This document shows, in pieces, positions 1 to 9,120 of a DNA stretch of 64,000 nt (positions within the stretch are counted from its first letter, which is position 1; the number at the start of each line of letters is the position of its first letter). Both the position numbers and the translations under genes were made by a program. Below the pieces are notes generated by a model. It was not told where the DNA came from. It did not search any database and saw only the letters and a list, made by a program, of their open reading frames with translations. Source of the DNA: Psychroserpens sp. (GTDB lineage Bacteria; Bacteroidota; Bacteroidia; Flavobacteriales; Flavobacteriaceae); contig JAEPNY010000002.1 in NCBI GenBank assembly GCA_017643165.1, positions 562,979 through 626,978 on the forward strand, given 5' to 3'.

Positions 1-2678
1 TAAACGGTAATCTCACCATCAGTACAGGTTAAAGGAACTGTTATAGCTGCAGTCACCGTGAGTAATGGTGGCTCGACTATGGTTAAGTCTTCCGTGTAAA
101 AACAGCCGTCTTCCGTCTCAACGGTAGCGGTATATGTTCCTGGAGTTAAATTTTCAAATAAATAAGTGTTCTCTATAATTGGTCCGACACTATTTACCAA
201 TGTAGCGCCTTGATATATAGCAAAAGAATACTGTGGTTCTACATCATTTGCAGCTAATTGAATACTACCTAAATCTCCATTACATAATGGTTGTAATATC
301 GTAGTTGAAACTGTAAAATCTCTTGCTCGTATTTGAACGTCAGGAACTGTAAAAACGCATGGATTAGTAGGGATACCAATCTGACGAATGTAAACGGTGT
401 AAGTTCCAGGTGCTGTAATTGTAAATACATTACTGGTTTGATAATTAACATCATCTAAACTGAACTCATAACCAGAAGGTACATCATTCACTGTGATACT
501 ACCTGGAGTAGTACAAATAATATCAGTTGCTGTAACTGATGGACTCAATAAATTTTGATAGACATTAAAATAGAATTGATTAAAACATCCTCCTGAATAA
601 TTAATGGTTAATCTAAATTGACCAGACGTGTCGGCCATAAAATCTGGTCCAGTAGTGACTTCATTCCATACACAAGAAGGATCTTCATTTGCACAATCTG
701 GATCAGTAACAGCAGCACAACTTGTTTCATCTAGTTGTTCCCATATAATTGAGGTGGCACCAGAAATATTTGTTTGAATGAATCTAGAATCATCAGCACC
801 ACATAAGAAAATATTCGGTAAAAGCTTACCGTCATTCGGACATGTTACTACTTGGTCTGCATAAGGTATTACAGGGTTTTCGATATCACCACCAAATAAT
901 TGAACATTATATTGCTGAATTATTGATTGACAAGGTGCGATTGCTGTATTGAACGAATAGTATGTCCCAGTCGTAGTCACCGTAATTGTTTGTGTCGTTC
1001 CGATGATATTATTCCCTGCAGCATCGGTAGACCACGCATAGGAATCATATCCATTTGCAGCAGTTAATTCCACACTGTTACCACATAAAATAATATCTTC
1101 AGCAAATAAACAATCATTAAGATCTGCCAAGAAATTTGTGGCTTGAGGAGATAATAAACAACCTGTATTACTATTCAAACTTGGATCGTCGGTAATTTGG
1201 AACGTAGGATTATAGAATCCATTATATGTTGCAAATGCTTGGTTATTAATAATGTTAGAACATGAATCTGCAAGCTGCTGACATGATTCGACTGTTTCAA
1301 CCTCTATACGAATTTCATAAACCGGATCATTTTCTTCTACTAATGAGTCATCAATATTAAAGATTAACTCTCGCGTTACAGGGTCATAACTCGCAACAGT
1401 CACGCCAGGAGGTAAAACGAGATCTTCAGGGTGATTATAGACAATATTAATAGGTAAAATATCCCTTATTTGGAAATTTGTAGCATTGTCGTTTCCGATA
1501 TTTTGAAAGCCAATCACATAATTTAATGGCGTTGCTAATCCAACAACTTGACCACCAATATCATTTCCAGCATCGTCTTCAACAATTTTAGTTAATACGA
1601 TATCCGGCTCTATAATTTCTACAGCAAAGGCAAAGAAATAAGGAAAATAAGTATCTCCACTGGTTTCTAATCGTATGACTCCAGAGGTAGCGTCGTTTGC
1701 TATTACTGAATTTCCTGGATTTGGAATTGCCAAAACTCCCGTATCAAAACCAAGTGTATTAGTACTATTTGGAACACGGTTATTAACTGGCGTGGCATCT
1801 AATTGTGTCACCGAACTATTAAAGAAGTTATTTACTGGACGATCCGTCGTCGATAAAGAAACACCATTCAATAATAATCTATCTCCAAGTATCGGACTGT
1901 CTCCTTCTAGCGTCGCAAATGCAAAATTTGCACGTACTGGAGCAGGAGCAGGGACTGTTCTAAATCCATCAACTGGAATATCTAAAGCAGGATTTCCACC
2001 CGGAACACTAATCGCACTAAAACCATCAAAACTCGTAATCGATTTCCCAGGTAATGTCGGATCTTCATAGACCACGAATAAGGACCATCCAGCAGATTGC
2101 CCAGTACCATTATATGGATTGAACGTAGACGTTTCCCCTAAACCAGAAGATACATTGGCTACGGTATACGTACCAAGATCTGTCCCTAATGCTGTTACTA
2201 TGTCAGTAACATCCGCGAAACAGGCATAAGAAAAACTGTCACCACCATCAACCGTAGTTCCTCCAGCTTCATATATAATTGTTCCCTGAATATCATTATA
2301 ACCTCCTACAGGACCTCTAAACTTAACCTGTGTTATTGGCTCAGCGCCTGGATTAACCGCACCCCAATACAATCCGGCATAAATGATTCTATAACAATTT
2401 GGATTTGGAATGTCTAGATCAGAACTCGATGAACTAAAGGTCGTAGGATCGCCATCAATATCAATGTATTGCATATCAACGTTATGGTTATAAACACCAT
2501 TGTTGTTGAATGCGTTGTTGTCAGGTCCAAGAATGTTGTTACCAATAAGTATAATGTCCCCTTTTAGGTCTTCATCAAATCTCGGTGTAAATGGTTCATA
2601 GTTTTGAGCATAAGCAGTGAGGGCCGTACTTATGAACGCTATGAAGACGATTATTTTAGAAAAAGTAGATTTGTTCAT
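1..2678 (-). CDS. Giant T9SS-type surface protein with SprB-like repeats (3' end beyond window)
   Basis: An open frame starts at the ATG complementary to 2676-2678 and stays open to the left edge, giving about 892 residues without a stop. It opens with a signal peptide ending TAYAQ. An N-terminal surface domain follows (about residues 25-330, containing YRIIYAGLYWGA), then a DUF11-like section (about 345-450, containing LNYVIGFQNIGNDNATNF), then Ig-like repeats that resemble SprB repeats (LTPGTYTATV, EDGCFYTEDLTIVEPP). It lies 63 nt downstream of a PorP/SprF gene, which is the usual partner of T9SS adhesins. I infer a secreted, surface-anchored adhesin. The sorting tail is outside the window, so type A or B cannot be told. 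Confidence 0.8.
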   Translation of the reverse strand, partial: MNKSTFSKIIVFIAFISTALTAYAQNYEPFTPRFDEDLKGDIILIGNNILGPDNNAFNNNGVYNHNVDMQYIDIDGDPTTFSSSSSDLDIPNPNCYRIIYAGLYWGAVNPGAEPITQVKFRGPVGGYNDIQGTIIYEAGGTTVDGGDSFSYACFADVTDIVTALGTDLGTYTVANVSSGLGETSTFNPYNGTGQSAGWSLFVVYEDPTLPGKSITSFDGFSAISVPGGNPALDIPVDGFRTVPAPAPVRANFAFATLEGDSPILGDRLLLNGVSLSTTDRPVNNFFNSSVTQLDATPVNNRVPNSTNTLGFDTGVLAIPNPGNSVIANDATSGVIRLETSGDTYFPYFFAFAVEIIEPDIVLTKIVEDDAGNDIGGQVVGLATPLNYVIGFQNIGNDNATNFQIRDILPINIVYNHPEDLVLPPGVTVASYDPVTRELIFNIDDSLVEENDPVYEIRIEVETVESCQQLADSCSNIINNQAFATYNGFYNPTFQITDDPSLNSNTGCLLSPQATNFLADLNDCLFAEDIILCGNSVELTAANGYDSYAWSTDAAGNNIIGTTQTITVTTTGTYYSFNTAIAPCQSIIQQYNVQLFGGDIENPVIPYADQVVTCPNDGKLLPNIFLCGADDSRFIQTNISGATSIIWEQLDETSCAAVTDPDCANEDPSCVWNEVTTGPDFMADTSGQFRLTINYSGGCFNQFYFNVYQNLLSPSVTATDIICTTPGSITVNDVPSGYEFSLDDVNYQTSNVFTITAPGTYTVYIRQIGIPTNPCVFTVPDVQIRARDFTVSTTILQPLCNGDLGSIQLAANDVEPQYSFAIYQGATLVNSVGPIIENTYLFENLTPGTYTATVETEDGCFYTEDLTIVEPPLLTVTAAITVPLTCTDGEITV

Positions 2679-2741
2679 GGTGCTTAATGTTTTAAATTTC
2701 CAATCGTAAAGGGCTTTGATTTGGAAATTGGCCTAATTACT

Positions 2742-5165
2742 TTAATTCTCTATTTTCACGAGGGACATGTTTTTGTTATATGGTTTATTGTCTTTAGATT
2801 GTAACTGACTATTAGCCTGTTCAATACTCTCAATTTTCTTTGAATAGATATAATACTTACTCGTATTTATATCATAGAAAAAGTCAATATCAGATTCTCC
2901 AGAAGCCACAGCTTTTCTAACAAAATCATTACGTTTCTCAACATCATTATGAACTGCTAATACGACGTAATAGCCGTCATCTGTATTAGCTACATTCTTG
3001 AGGATCTGTATATTATCACTTTGTGCTTCGCCATAATCAAAATCAGATTCTGTAAGATCCTGACCTGTGACTTGCGTTGTTTCTTTAATAGTTTTTAAAG
3101 TAGCTCTATCTTGTGCATAACGTTCTTCTTCGTTATCAAAGGCTGCTCGTTTAATTCTACGACGCTTCTCAAACTCCGTTGCAATTCTAATTTCCTCTAG
3201 TCTTGTATCTAGGTCAGTTCTCGCCTTAATGGCTTGTGCCTGTTCTGATTCTAGTCGTTTTAAGGTCTTTTGATAGTATAGATATACTTCATCATTATAT
3301 AAGGTGTCAGCTAAGAAATTGTCCTCATACATATTTTTTAACTCTTTGATCTTACGATTTCTATCTTCGATAACCTTATCAAGATCTGTTTTAATCTGAG
3401 CTAATCTTCTATTTTCTTCAGTAATACTCTTAAATGGCTTTGGTTGAACCGTAATTCCTTGTTCACTAAGATCATTTTCTTCTTTAAGGTCTTTTAAATC
3501 CTGGTTTTTGATGTCAACGATCTCATTGAATTTTTTCAATAAGTTATTTTGAGCTGTACTGTCTTTTTCAGTCTCTTGCGCTAAGGCATACATCGCTTTA
3601 CCAAGTTCATCCTTCGGATTGGTAATTAATTCTTCTTTCGCCTTTTGCTCAGCAAGTAGCTTAGCTTGTGCTTCAACCTCTTCTTTCGCCTTTTGCTCAG
3701 CCAATAGCTTAGCTTGCGCTTCAGCTTCTTCTTTAGCTTTTTGCTCTGCTAGTAACTTGGCTTGTGCTTCGGCTTCCTCTTTAGCTTTTTGCTCCACTAG
3801 TAATTTGGCTTGTGCTTCAGCCTCCTCTTTAGCTTTTTGCTCTGCTATTAACTTGGCTTGTGCTTCAGCTTCTTGTTTAGCCTTTTGTTGAGCTAATAGC
3901 TTAGCTTTTTGTCTTGCTTTGGCCTCAGCTTCTTCTTTTGCTTTTTGTTCTGCTAATAACTTAGCTTGTGCTTCAGCATCTTCTTTTGCTTTTTGCTCCG
4001 CTAATAACTTGACTTGCGCTTGAGCTTCTGCATCCTCTTTAGCTTTTTGTTCCGCTAATAATTTAGCTTGTGCTGCTGCTTCTTTTTTGGCTTCTTGTTC
4101 TGCCTCACGTTGGGCGAGTAGTTCAGCTTTACGTTGTTGCGCTGCTCGTCTGTTAGCTTCTGTAGTTTCTCTTGAAAGTTTCAGTTTAGAAGGCTTACGC
4201 TTTTTTGGACTAATCAAACTAGCGACTTCGTCACCACTACTATAATCAAAACGTTGACGATTTTTAAAGCGATATGCTAAAGTAATATCATGTGATGGAC
4301 CGAAATCCGTTAGGTCGCCAATAGAACGTTCATAGTTGTATTCAACAGCAATTTCTTGAGTGATGTTTAATCCAATACCTCCAGAAACACCAAAGACTGA
4401 ATTATAACCAACTTGCGCCCATATACCTTTAGGTACCATAATCATGGCCAATGCCGAAACTATCGTCTCGTCTTGTTTGAATTCTGAACGTAACAATCCT
4501 GAAAATTTACTATCATCAAAGAATCCGCTAGATCGCATGTAACCTGTATACATGATATGACCTTGGATTCCCATTTCAGGGTTATCTTCTAAAATTTCAG
4601 AAGTCTGAACATTATAACTTACCAGATTATTCGCTGATACACCAAAATCAAAGAACGTTGTACCGAAATTGATTCCAGGATTTATAGTTACCAAAAAGTT
4701 CTCTGGAACATTCTGTAAAGAAGGATCTGAAAAGTTAGTAATAACTCTCCCTGTATTAATTCCACTACTGTATGCAGCGACGTTCATACCAAAGGTTAAA
4801 TTGTTATCACTCGTAAGTTGCGCGTTGTATGCAAAGTTTAATAATCCGCCGAATGTTGTCAAAACACCATAATCTTGTTGATACAATCCAATTCCAGCTC
4901 CAATATTTTCTGCAAATCGACCAGAAAAGCTGGCTAAATAGGTAAGGGGAGCATCATCAAATTGAACCCATTCTCGTTTGTTATTAATACTTATATATTT
5001 ATTCTGCTCTCTAACAAAACTAAAAGTTGGATTCATAGCAAAGCGATTGAATGTAAGCGAGTTTCTAACTGGAAGTGTTAGTGCAACCACACCATCATCT
5101 TGCTGGCTATAGAGTTCCTGTAGCGCGCAAATACATAAAATCAATATGAATAGATAGGCTTTCAT
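2742..5165 (-). CDS. PorP/SprF-family T9SS membrane protein with long 16-residue helical repeats and SPOR-like tail
   Basis: The 807 residues start with a signal peptide (ends ELYSQ). Residues about 25-310 match the PorP/SprF outer-membrane beta-barrel family, which is normally only about 300 residues long and helps T9SS export or anchoring of a neighbouring adhesin. Here the barrel is followed by a highly charged Ala/Glu/Lys helix made of nine copies of a KLLAEQKAKEE unit (about residues 368-512), then a second helical part, and a C-terminal segment (GYYVVLAVHNDVEKRNDFV, about residues 715-800) that looks like a SPOR-type peptidoglycan-binding domain. The ATG lies one base after the stop of the upstream type B gene, so they are co-transcribed. 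I infer a barrel with a periplasmic stalk reaching the cell wall. Confidence 0.85.
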   Translation of the reverse strand: MKAYLFILILCICALQELYSQQDDGVVALTLPVRNSLTFNRFAMNPTFSFVREQNKYISINNKREWVQFDDAPLTYLASFSGRFAENIGAGIGLYQQDYGVLTTFGGLLNFAYNAQLTSDNNLTFGMNVAAYSSGINTGRVITNFSDPSLQNVPENFLVTINPGINFGTTFFDFGVSANNLVSYNVQTSEILEDNPEMGIQGHIMYTGYMRSSGFFDDSKFSGLLRSEFKQDETIVSALAMIMVPKGIWAQVGYNSVFGVSGGIGLNITQEIAVEYNYERSIGDLTDFGPSHDITLAYRFKNRQRFDYSSGDEVASLISPKKRKPSKLKLSRETTEANRRAAQQRKAELLAQREAEQEAKKEAAAQAKLLAEQKAKEDAEAQAQVKLLAEQKAKEDAEAQAKLLAEQKAKEEAEAKARQKAKLLAQQKAKQEAEAQAKLIAEQKAKEEAEAQAKLLVEQKAKEEAEAQAKLLAEQKAKEEAEAQAKLLAEQKAKEEVEAQAKLLAEQKAKEELITNPKDELGKAMYALAQETEKDSTAQNNLLKKFNEIVDIKNQDLKDLKEENDLSEQGITVQPKPFKSITEENRRLAQIKTDLDKVIEDRNRKIKELKNMYEDNFLADTLYNDEVYLYYQKTLKRLESEQAQAIKARTDLDTRLEEIRIATEFEKRRRIKRAAFDNEEERYAQDRATLKTIKETTQVTGQDLTESDFDYGEAQSDNIQILKNVANTDDGYYVVLAVHNDVEKRNDFVRKAVASGESDIDFFYDINTSKYYIYSKKIESIEQANSQLQSKDNKPYNKNMSLVKIEN
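3630..4064 (-). repeat. Nine in-frame copies of a 48-bp (16-residue) repeat
   Basis: Nine copies of KLLAEQKAKEE followed by AEAQA lie inside the PorP/SprF gene. The period is 16 residues (48 bp), except for the first copy (18) and the third (20). Copies differ mostly by single substitutions, for example LIAEQ, LLVEQ and EEVEAQ. Copy number is expected to vary by slippage or recombination. Confidence 0.9.
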
Positions 5166-5166
5166 T

Positions 5167-6630
5167 TTACTTGACTACAGTTATTGATCCTTTTTTAGTT
5201 TGATTATTGCTCGTGGTAATGATGTAATAGTACACCTGATTGATACTGGTGAGGTTTAAATTATTTTGAGGCCAGTCATTCTGATAATCATCGGTTTGAA
5301 ATATGACCTTTCCACGATTGGTCATAATCATAATATTTGTATTTGTACCAGTCACTAAAGCTTGTGGCAAAACCCAGGTATCGTTAATACCATCGCCATT
5401 CGGACTTATTACATTTGGAATATTAGCGACATCAGGAAATTGGTCTATAGCTTCATTAAGTTCTATAATGAACTCTCGAGTGCCTTGACATCCATTGGTT
5501 TCTAATACCTCAATTCTGTAAGTACCAAATTCAGTAGCATCATATGTCGCTTCTGTTGCTTCTGAAATAAGAGTGTCATTGAGATACCATTCGTATTGAG
5601 GTGCAATAGCATTATTTGAGACTTCAATAAATAATGATTCACCTTCTTCAATCCAATTGACATCAGGTACATTGATATCTGCATCAAATAATTCGCTAAA
5701 GAGGTCAATAGACCCTGAAGCGAAACAACTTCCAAGATCAACCTGAACCGAGAACACCCCTGTCTCGTTCGTTTGATATTGTTGGCTAGTTGCTCCATTG
5801 ATAAGTTCGCCATCTTTAAACCATTGGTATGAAATTCCACCTAAGGTACTTAAGGTAGTCATGCCTTGTTCAGGACAAAATGGATTTCCAAGACTTGACG
5901 CTATTCCAGCTTCTGCTTGTCCAGATGAGACTTCACTAATTGTAACGCGATTTGAAAATGAATCGGAAGTACAGGTGCCATAATTAGTTTCGACGAAATA
6001 AGTTCCTTCTTGATTTACAATTAACGATGGTCCTTCAGCTATAAATTCTGAAGTCGTTGGGCTTGTTTCTCTGTACCAATTAAACGTTAGAGATGGATAT
6101 TGTAATGGAGAGTCATTTAATCCAGTTCCTGGATTATCAATAGTTAATAGATAACTTCCACCAGTACAATAAGCACCTGTTGAAACCAAATTATTAATTG
6201 AGAATGGGGAATCTTGTATTTTATAGTACGCTGCGAAACTCGCAGAAGGAGCACTTGTCGCTGCAGGTGATGAGCTTTTAATTCGAATTCTATAGCTTTC
6301 GCCTGCCGTTGTCGTAGGTAAAGAAAAATTAACAGTTGCAGGTGAATTTGTAATTTCTCCTGGATTAGATGTAAATATGACCACAGATTCCTCAAAATCA
6401 CCTTCAGAATCAGATAATTCTATCGTAAATTGATTTGAACTATTTAAGGCATTTTCAGGTGAAAACACAAATGTTGTACTATAACTATTAAATGTGTTAC
6501 TTGCACAGGCCTGACTAAATCCCAAATTTGGTGTACCAATAACTACCTGAGCCACGGCTTTTTGTTGTAAAAAAAGTGTGAGCACACAAAATACTAGAAT
6601 GACTTTATGGGCAATTTTTGTAGTAGGCAT
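5167..6630 (-). CDS. T9SS type B sorting domain protein (gliding motility-associated C-terminal domain)
   Basis: This 487-residue secreted protein has a signal peptide (ends QQKAVAQ), several Ig/PKD-like modules (for example EAGIASSLGNPFCPEQG and a YQWFKDGELINGATSQQY segment), and a C-terminal type B sorting domain from about residue 395. The diagnostic motif NVISPNGDGINDTW is followed by YYYIITTSNNQTKKGSITVVK. Such cargo is exported by the T9SS and held at the cell surface. The gene is directly followed by the PorP/SprF gene (1-nt gap) and the giant adhesin, so the three form an export and adhesin operon. The biological ligand cannot be told from the sequence. Confidence 0.88.
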   Translation of the reverse strand: MPTTKIAHKVILVFCVLTLFLQQKAVAQVVIGTPNLGFSQACASNTFNSYSTTFVFSPENALNSSNQFTIELSDSEGDFEESVVIFTSNPGEITNSPATVNFSLPTTTAGESYRIRIKSSSPAATSAPSASFAAYYKIQDSPFSINNLVSTGAYCTGGSYLLTIDNPGTGLNDSPLQYPSLTFNWYRETSPTTSEFIAEGPSLIVNQEGTYFVETNYGTCTSDSFSNRVTISEVSSGQAEAGIASSLGNPFCPEQGMTTLSTLGGISYQWFKDGELINGATSQQYQTNETGVFSVQVDLGSCFASGSIDLFSELFDADINVPDVNWIEEGESLFIEVSNNAIAPQYEWYLNDTLISEATEATYDATEFGTYRIEVLETNGCQGTREFIIELNEAIDQFPDVANIPNVISPNGDGINDTWVLPQALVTGTNTNIMIMTNRGKVIFQTDDYQNDWPQNNLNLTSINQVYYYIITTSNNQTKKGSITVVK

Positions 6631-6694
6631 TAATTTGGGGTGTAATGTTCTAATCTATAAGCAATAAACTTTATTAGGTTGTTATTTAAATATG

Positions 6695-8017
6695 TTAATC
6701 ATCTGTTGTATCATTAGATGCAATGATTCTATTGATTCGTAATCTGTAATCAGGACGCGTCGCAGTATGAGCATCTATAAAGGTTTCAGAATCTGGCCCT
6801 TTTGAATATACATTGTCAAAGGCGCGACTTCCGTACCAGCTTTCAAGATCATCATTATTGGTATATCCCTTACGGAAAATATTTCCATTACAATTATTGA
6901 AGTAGGTACGCGTAAATTTTAGTTTCGACAGGTTTTCGTTGTTGATCATAATTTTATTATCAAAAACAACAGCAGGATTGAATCCGGAAATCACACTTTT
7001 ATCGATCATAAAAGATGTGTCGTTTCCAACGTAAATGGCTTCATTCACTAATCCAACCTGAATATCATAGTCTAAATCTGAACTAAGATTAATTAGAGTT
7101 AAATTTTCTGCATTTACATAAGTTTGCGCTTTTGTTAAATCAGCATCTTCAATATTATCGTAGGCTGAAACATACATACTTCTAGGTACATCTGAACTCG
7201 ACACATAAGGCGATCTGATAGCTAAAGAATTAATGATTTTACATTGTGTTCCGTAATTAAAATCATAATCGTTTCTGCTCGACTTGTAAGACACAAGCTT
7301 ATCTAAAATTACGCTACCGCCATAAAACTGAAACGAGTTACCGTCACAGTAGCTTACCATAATATTTTCAACAATTGTTTGTTGTCCGACACCAGCTAAT
7401 GTGAGTCCATTGAAGTATCCGTAATCCTTAGTACGTTTACCAGCAAACTCTATTCTAACATGTCTAAGTATTCCAGAACTGTGGTCAGGATTATCACCTC
7501 CATAGCTTATGCTTTCGAAATCTGTAGGACGTAGGCCATAGTTAAGTGAAGATTCATTTCCGAATTTACTAGTAGGTGCATCACCTAAAATAAATACACC
7601 GCCCCAATCACCAGGTTTTTTAACACTACGACTAGACGTGAATATTATTGGATCTGTATGTGTACCATCAGCAATTATTGCAGAATTTTTACTAATCGTT
7701 AGTGAACCTTTTGTTTTATAATCGCCAATGATAACAGTTCCAGGTTCAATTGTTAAAACTGTACTGTCAGTAACAAACACATCGCCTAAAAGTAGATAGA
7801 TATCACGCTTGTGTAATGTTTTGTCTTTGGAAATATTACCACTTAGAATTTGAGTAGGTTTTCCATAGTCGATTTTATTAGGCTTGAATTCAGTCCAAGG
7901 GTTAAGCCAATTATTATATCCAATAATCCCTTTTTCTTGCTGGGCAATGCTATTGCCGTGCACTAAAGTGAAAAGAAGTGCGAATAAAGTAATTGTTCTC
8001 ATAGTAGTTAAGTTCAT
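6695..8017 (-). CDS. Secreted right-handed beta-helix-like protein
   Basis: The 440 residues have a signal peptide that starts best at the second Met (ATG at 8002, MRTITLFALLFTLVHG, cleaved before QQEKG). The body has the pattern of secreted beta-helix proteins of Bacteroidetes: VLTIEPGTVIIGDYKTKGSLTI, then PIIFTSSR, GDWGGVFILGDAP and ILRHVRIEFAG, which resembles pectate-lyase-like or polymorphic outer membrane repeat folds. I see no catalytic motif and no clear sorting tail. It ends 64 nt before the type B gene and may be read through into it. It has its own promoter at 8049-8080. It is probably a surface structural or carbohydrate-binding protein; function unknown. Confidence 0.7.
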   Translation of the reverse strand: MNLTTMRTITLFALLFTLVHGNSIAQQEKGIIGYNNWLNPWTEFKPNKIDYGKPTQILSGNISKDKTLHKRDIYLLLGDVFVTDSTVLTIEPGTVIIGDYKTKGSLTISKNSAIIADGTHTDPIIFTSSRSVKKPGDWGGVFILGDAPTSKFGNESSLNYGLRPTDFESISYGGDNPDHSSGILRHVRIEFAGKRTKDYGYFNGLTLAGVGQQTIVENIMVSYCDGNSFQFYGGSVILDKLVSYKSSRNDYDFNYGTQCKIINSLAIRSPYVSSSDVPRSMYVSAYDNIEDADLTKAQTYVNAENLTLINLSSDLDYDIQVGLVNEAIYVGNDTSFMIDKSVISGFNPAVVFDNKIMINNENLSKLKFTRTYFNNCNGNIFRKGYTNNDDLESWYGSRAFDNVYSKGPDSETFIDAHTATRPDYRLRINRIIASNDTTDD

Positions 8018-8048
8018 TTGTTAGATTATGGGGTTTATAACACACTAT

Positions 8049-8080
8049 CAAACATAGGAACTTGACTTACGAAATGCAAA
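8049..8080 (-). promoter_or_regulatory. Bacteroidetes-type promoter of the beta-helix gene
   Basis: Reading the minus strand, TTTG (complement of 8077-8080) is followed after 20 nt by TATGTTTG (complement of 8049-8056). This is the TTTG-N19/20-TAnnTTTG layout of the Bacteroidetes primary sigma factor. The predicted transcript starts about 25 nt upstream of the ATG at 8017. Confidence 0.6.
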
Positions 8081-8215
8081 AAATATCGATGTAATGCATC
8101 TTTTTTTAATGTTTTAAAGTATTTTCTTACATAAAATCAGTAGAGATACTGTAGCTAAAAGTACTTAAGATGAGTAGATTGAACTCAAATAAATTCCATA
8201 TCGTTAAGTTTTAAT

Positions 8216-8248
8216 CAAAAAAAGACCCCAACATTTTTGTTGAGGTCT
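8216..8248 (-). terminator. Rho-independent terminator after the 150-aa exported protein gene
   Basis: On the minus strand AGACCTCAACA, a 4-nt loop, and TGTTGGGGTCT form an 11-bp stem with one G-T wobble, followed by a run of T (A-run 8217-8222 on the plus strand). Confidence 0.75.
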
Positions 8249-8275
8249 AACATAAAAACTTGAATATACTAACTA

Positions 8276-8728
8276 TTAATCCGCTTTATAATCGTTATAA
8301 GTATGAAGCGATTTTAATGTCTCTTCGTAGAATAATATAGCCGCAATTAAATCACGCGTATCTGAGTACGGTAAAATTTTGCTTTGGAATTCTATTGTAC
8401 TATCAAAATAACTCACTGAAGCTTCACGATTTGCTTCTAGAGCTTTTTTATTGTCTTTTGTCGTTGGGATACCTAATGATTGCATCGTGACACCAGGTTT
8501 AGTTGCGAATGCAATATTCGGTAATATATTAACGATTACTTCAATACGTTCACTGTATAATCCGAGTAATTCACCTTTCGACATTTTATTAAGTTCGTCG
8601 TGATTATGGTATTTCGAAATATTGACTTTACCACTAATTATGTTGATAGGAGCATCTTTTTTTTGAGCGGAGCAGAAGCTTATCATCAATAGAAAAATAG
8701 CAATTACTAAAGTAGGTTTTGTTTTCAT
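8276..8728 (-). CDS. Small exported protein of unknown function
   Basis: I place the start at the ATG at 8728 because it gives a typical signal peptide (MKTKPTLVIAIFLLMISFCSAQ); a longer frame reaches 8788 but would bury it. The mature protein has about 130 residues, is mostly alpha-helical, and contains MSKGELLGLYSERIEVIVNILPNIAF and EANREASVSYFDSTIEFQSKI halves. I recognise no family motif. It is monocistronic, with its own terminator and a TAGATTTG -7 element at 8759-8766. It probably acts in the periplasm or is secreted. Confidence 0.6.
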   Translation of the reverse strand: MKTKPTLVIAIFLLMISFCSAQKKDAPINIISGKVNISKYHNHDELNKMSKGELLGLYSERIEVIVNILPNIAFATKPGVTMQSLGIPTTKDNKKALEANREASVSYFDSTIEFQSKILPYSDTRDLIAAILFYEETLKSLHTYNDYKAD

Positions 8729-8758
8729 TTTTAGGGTTTTTAATAGATCTAGGTGAGA

Positions 8759-8766
8759 CAAATCTA
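8759..8766 (-). promoter_or_regulatory. -7 element of the 150-aa exported protein gene
   Basis: The minus strand reads TAGATTTG (TAnnTTTG), 31 nt upstream of the chosen ATG at 8728. A TTGG lies 18 nt further upstream as a weak -33 element. Its position supports the shorter start. Confidence 0.45.
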
Positions 8767-8817
8767 TACAAATTATCAAGAAATCCAACGATTTTTGATG
8801 ATTTTTTCGAAATATTT

Positions 8818-8849
8818 TTTATCCATGAAATGCAAAAAACATGGATAAA
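8818..8849. repeat. 10-bp inverted repeat in the 8.7-9.1 kb intergenic region
   Basis: TTTATCCATG (8818-8827) and CATGGATAAA (8840-8849) are perfect inverted arms around a 12-nt spacer. There is no plus-strand T-run, so this looks more like an operator or structured RNA than a terminator. The 392-base gap 8729-9120 also holds promoters for both flanking genes; I see no further gene in it. Confidence 0.5.
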
Positions 8850-9120
8850 GTACGTTTTTATTGGGTGAAACGCATTTTTATACGATGAAATACTTTTAGC
8901 AATTTTGAGCTAATATTTACTCGATTGAACCTCTAAATCTCGTAAAATTATAGATGCTACATCTCGATAAAACACGACACCACGCACTATTATTATTGTA
9001 GTTCATCGGTAGAATTGACATTTTTTTTCTTTTTGTCGTCAAAATTTAAGCATTGATGCGATTTTTAATGCTACAGGCAAAATAACTATGAAATTTGAGC
9101 AACTCAAATCAAATACCATA

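Noticed and set aside
3619..3891. Plus-strand open frame rich in Ser/Ala/Cys
   Set aside because: It is the mirror of the 48-bp repeats of the PorP/SprF gene; the repeat keeps all frames open.
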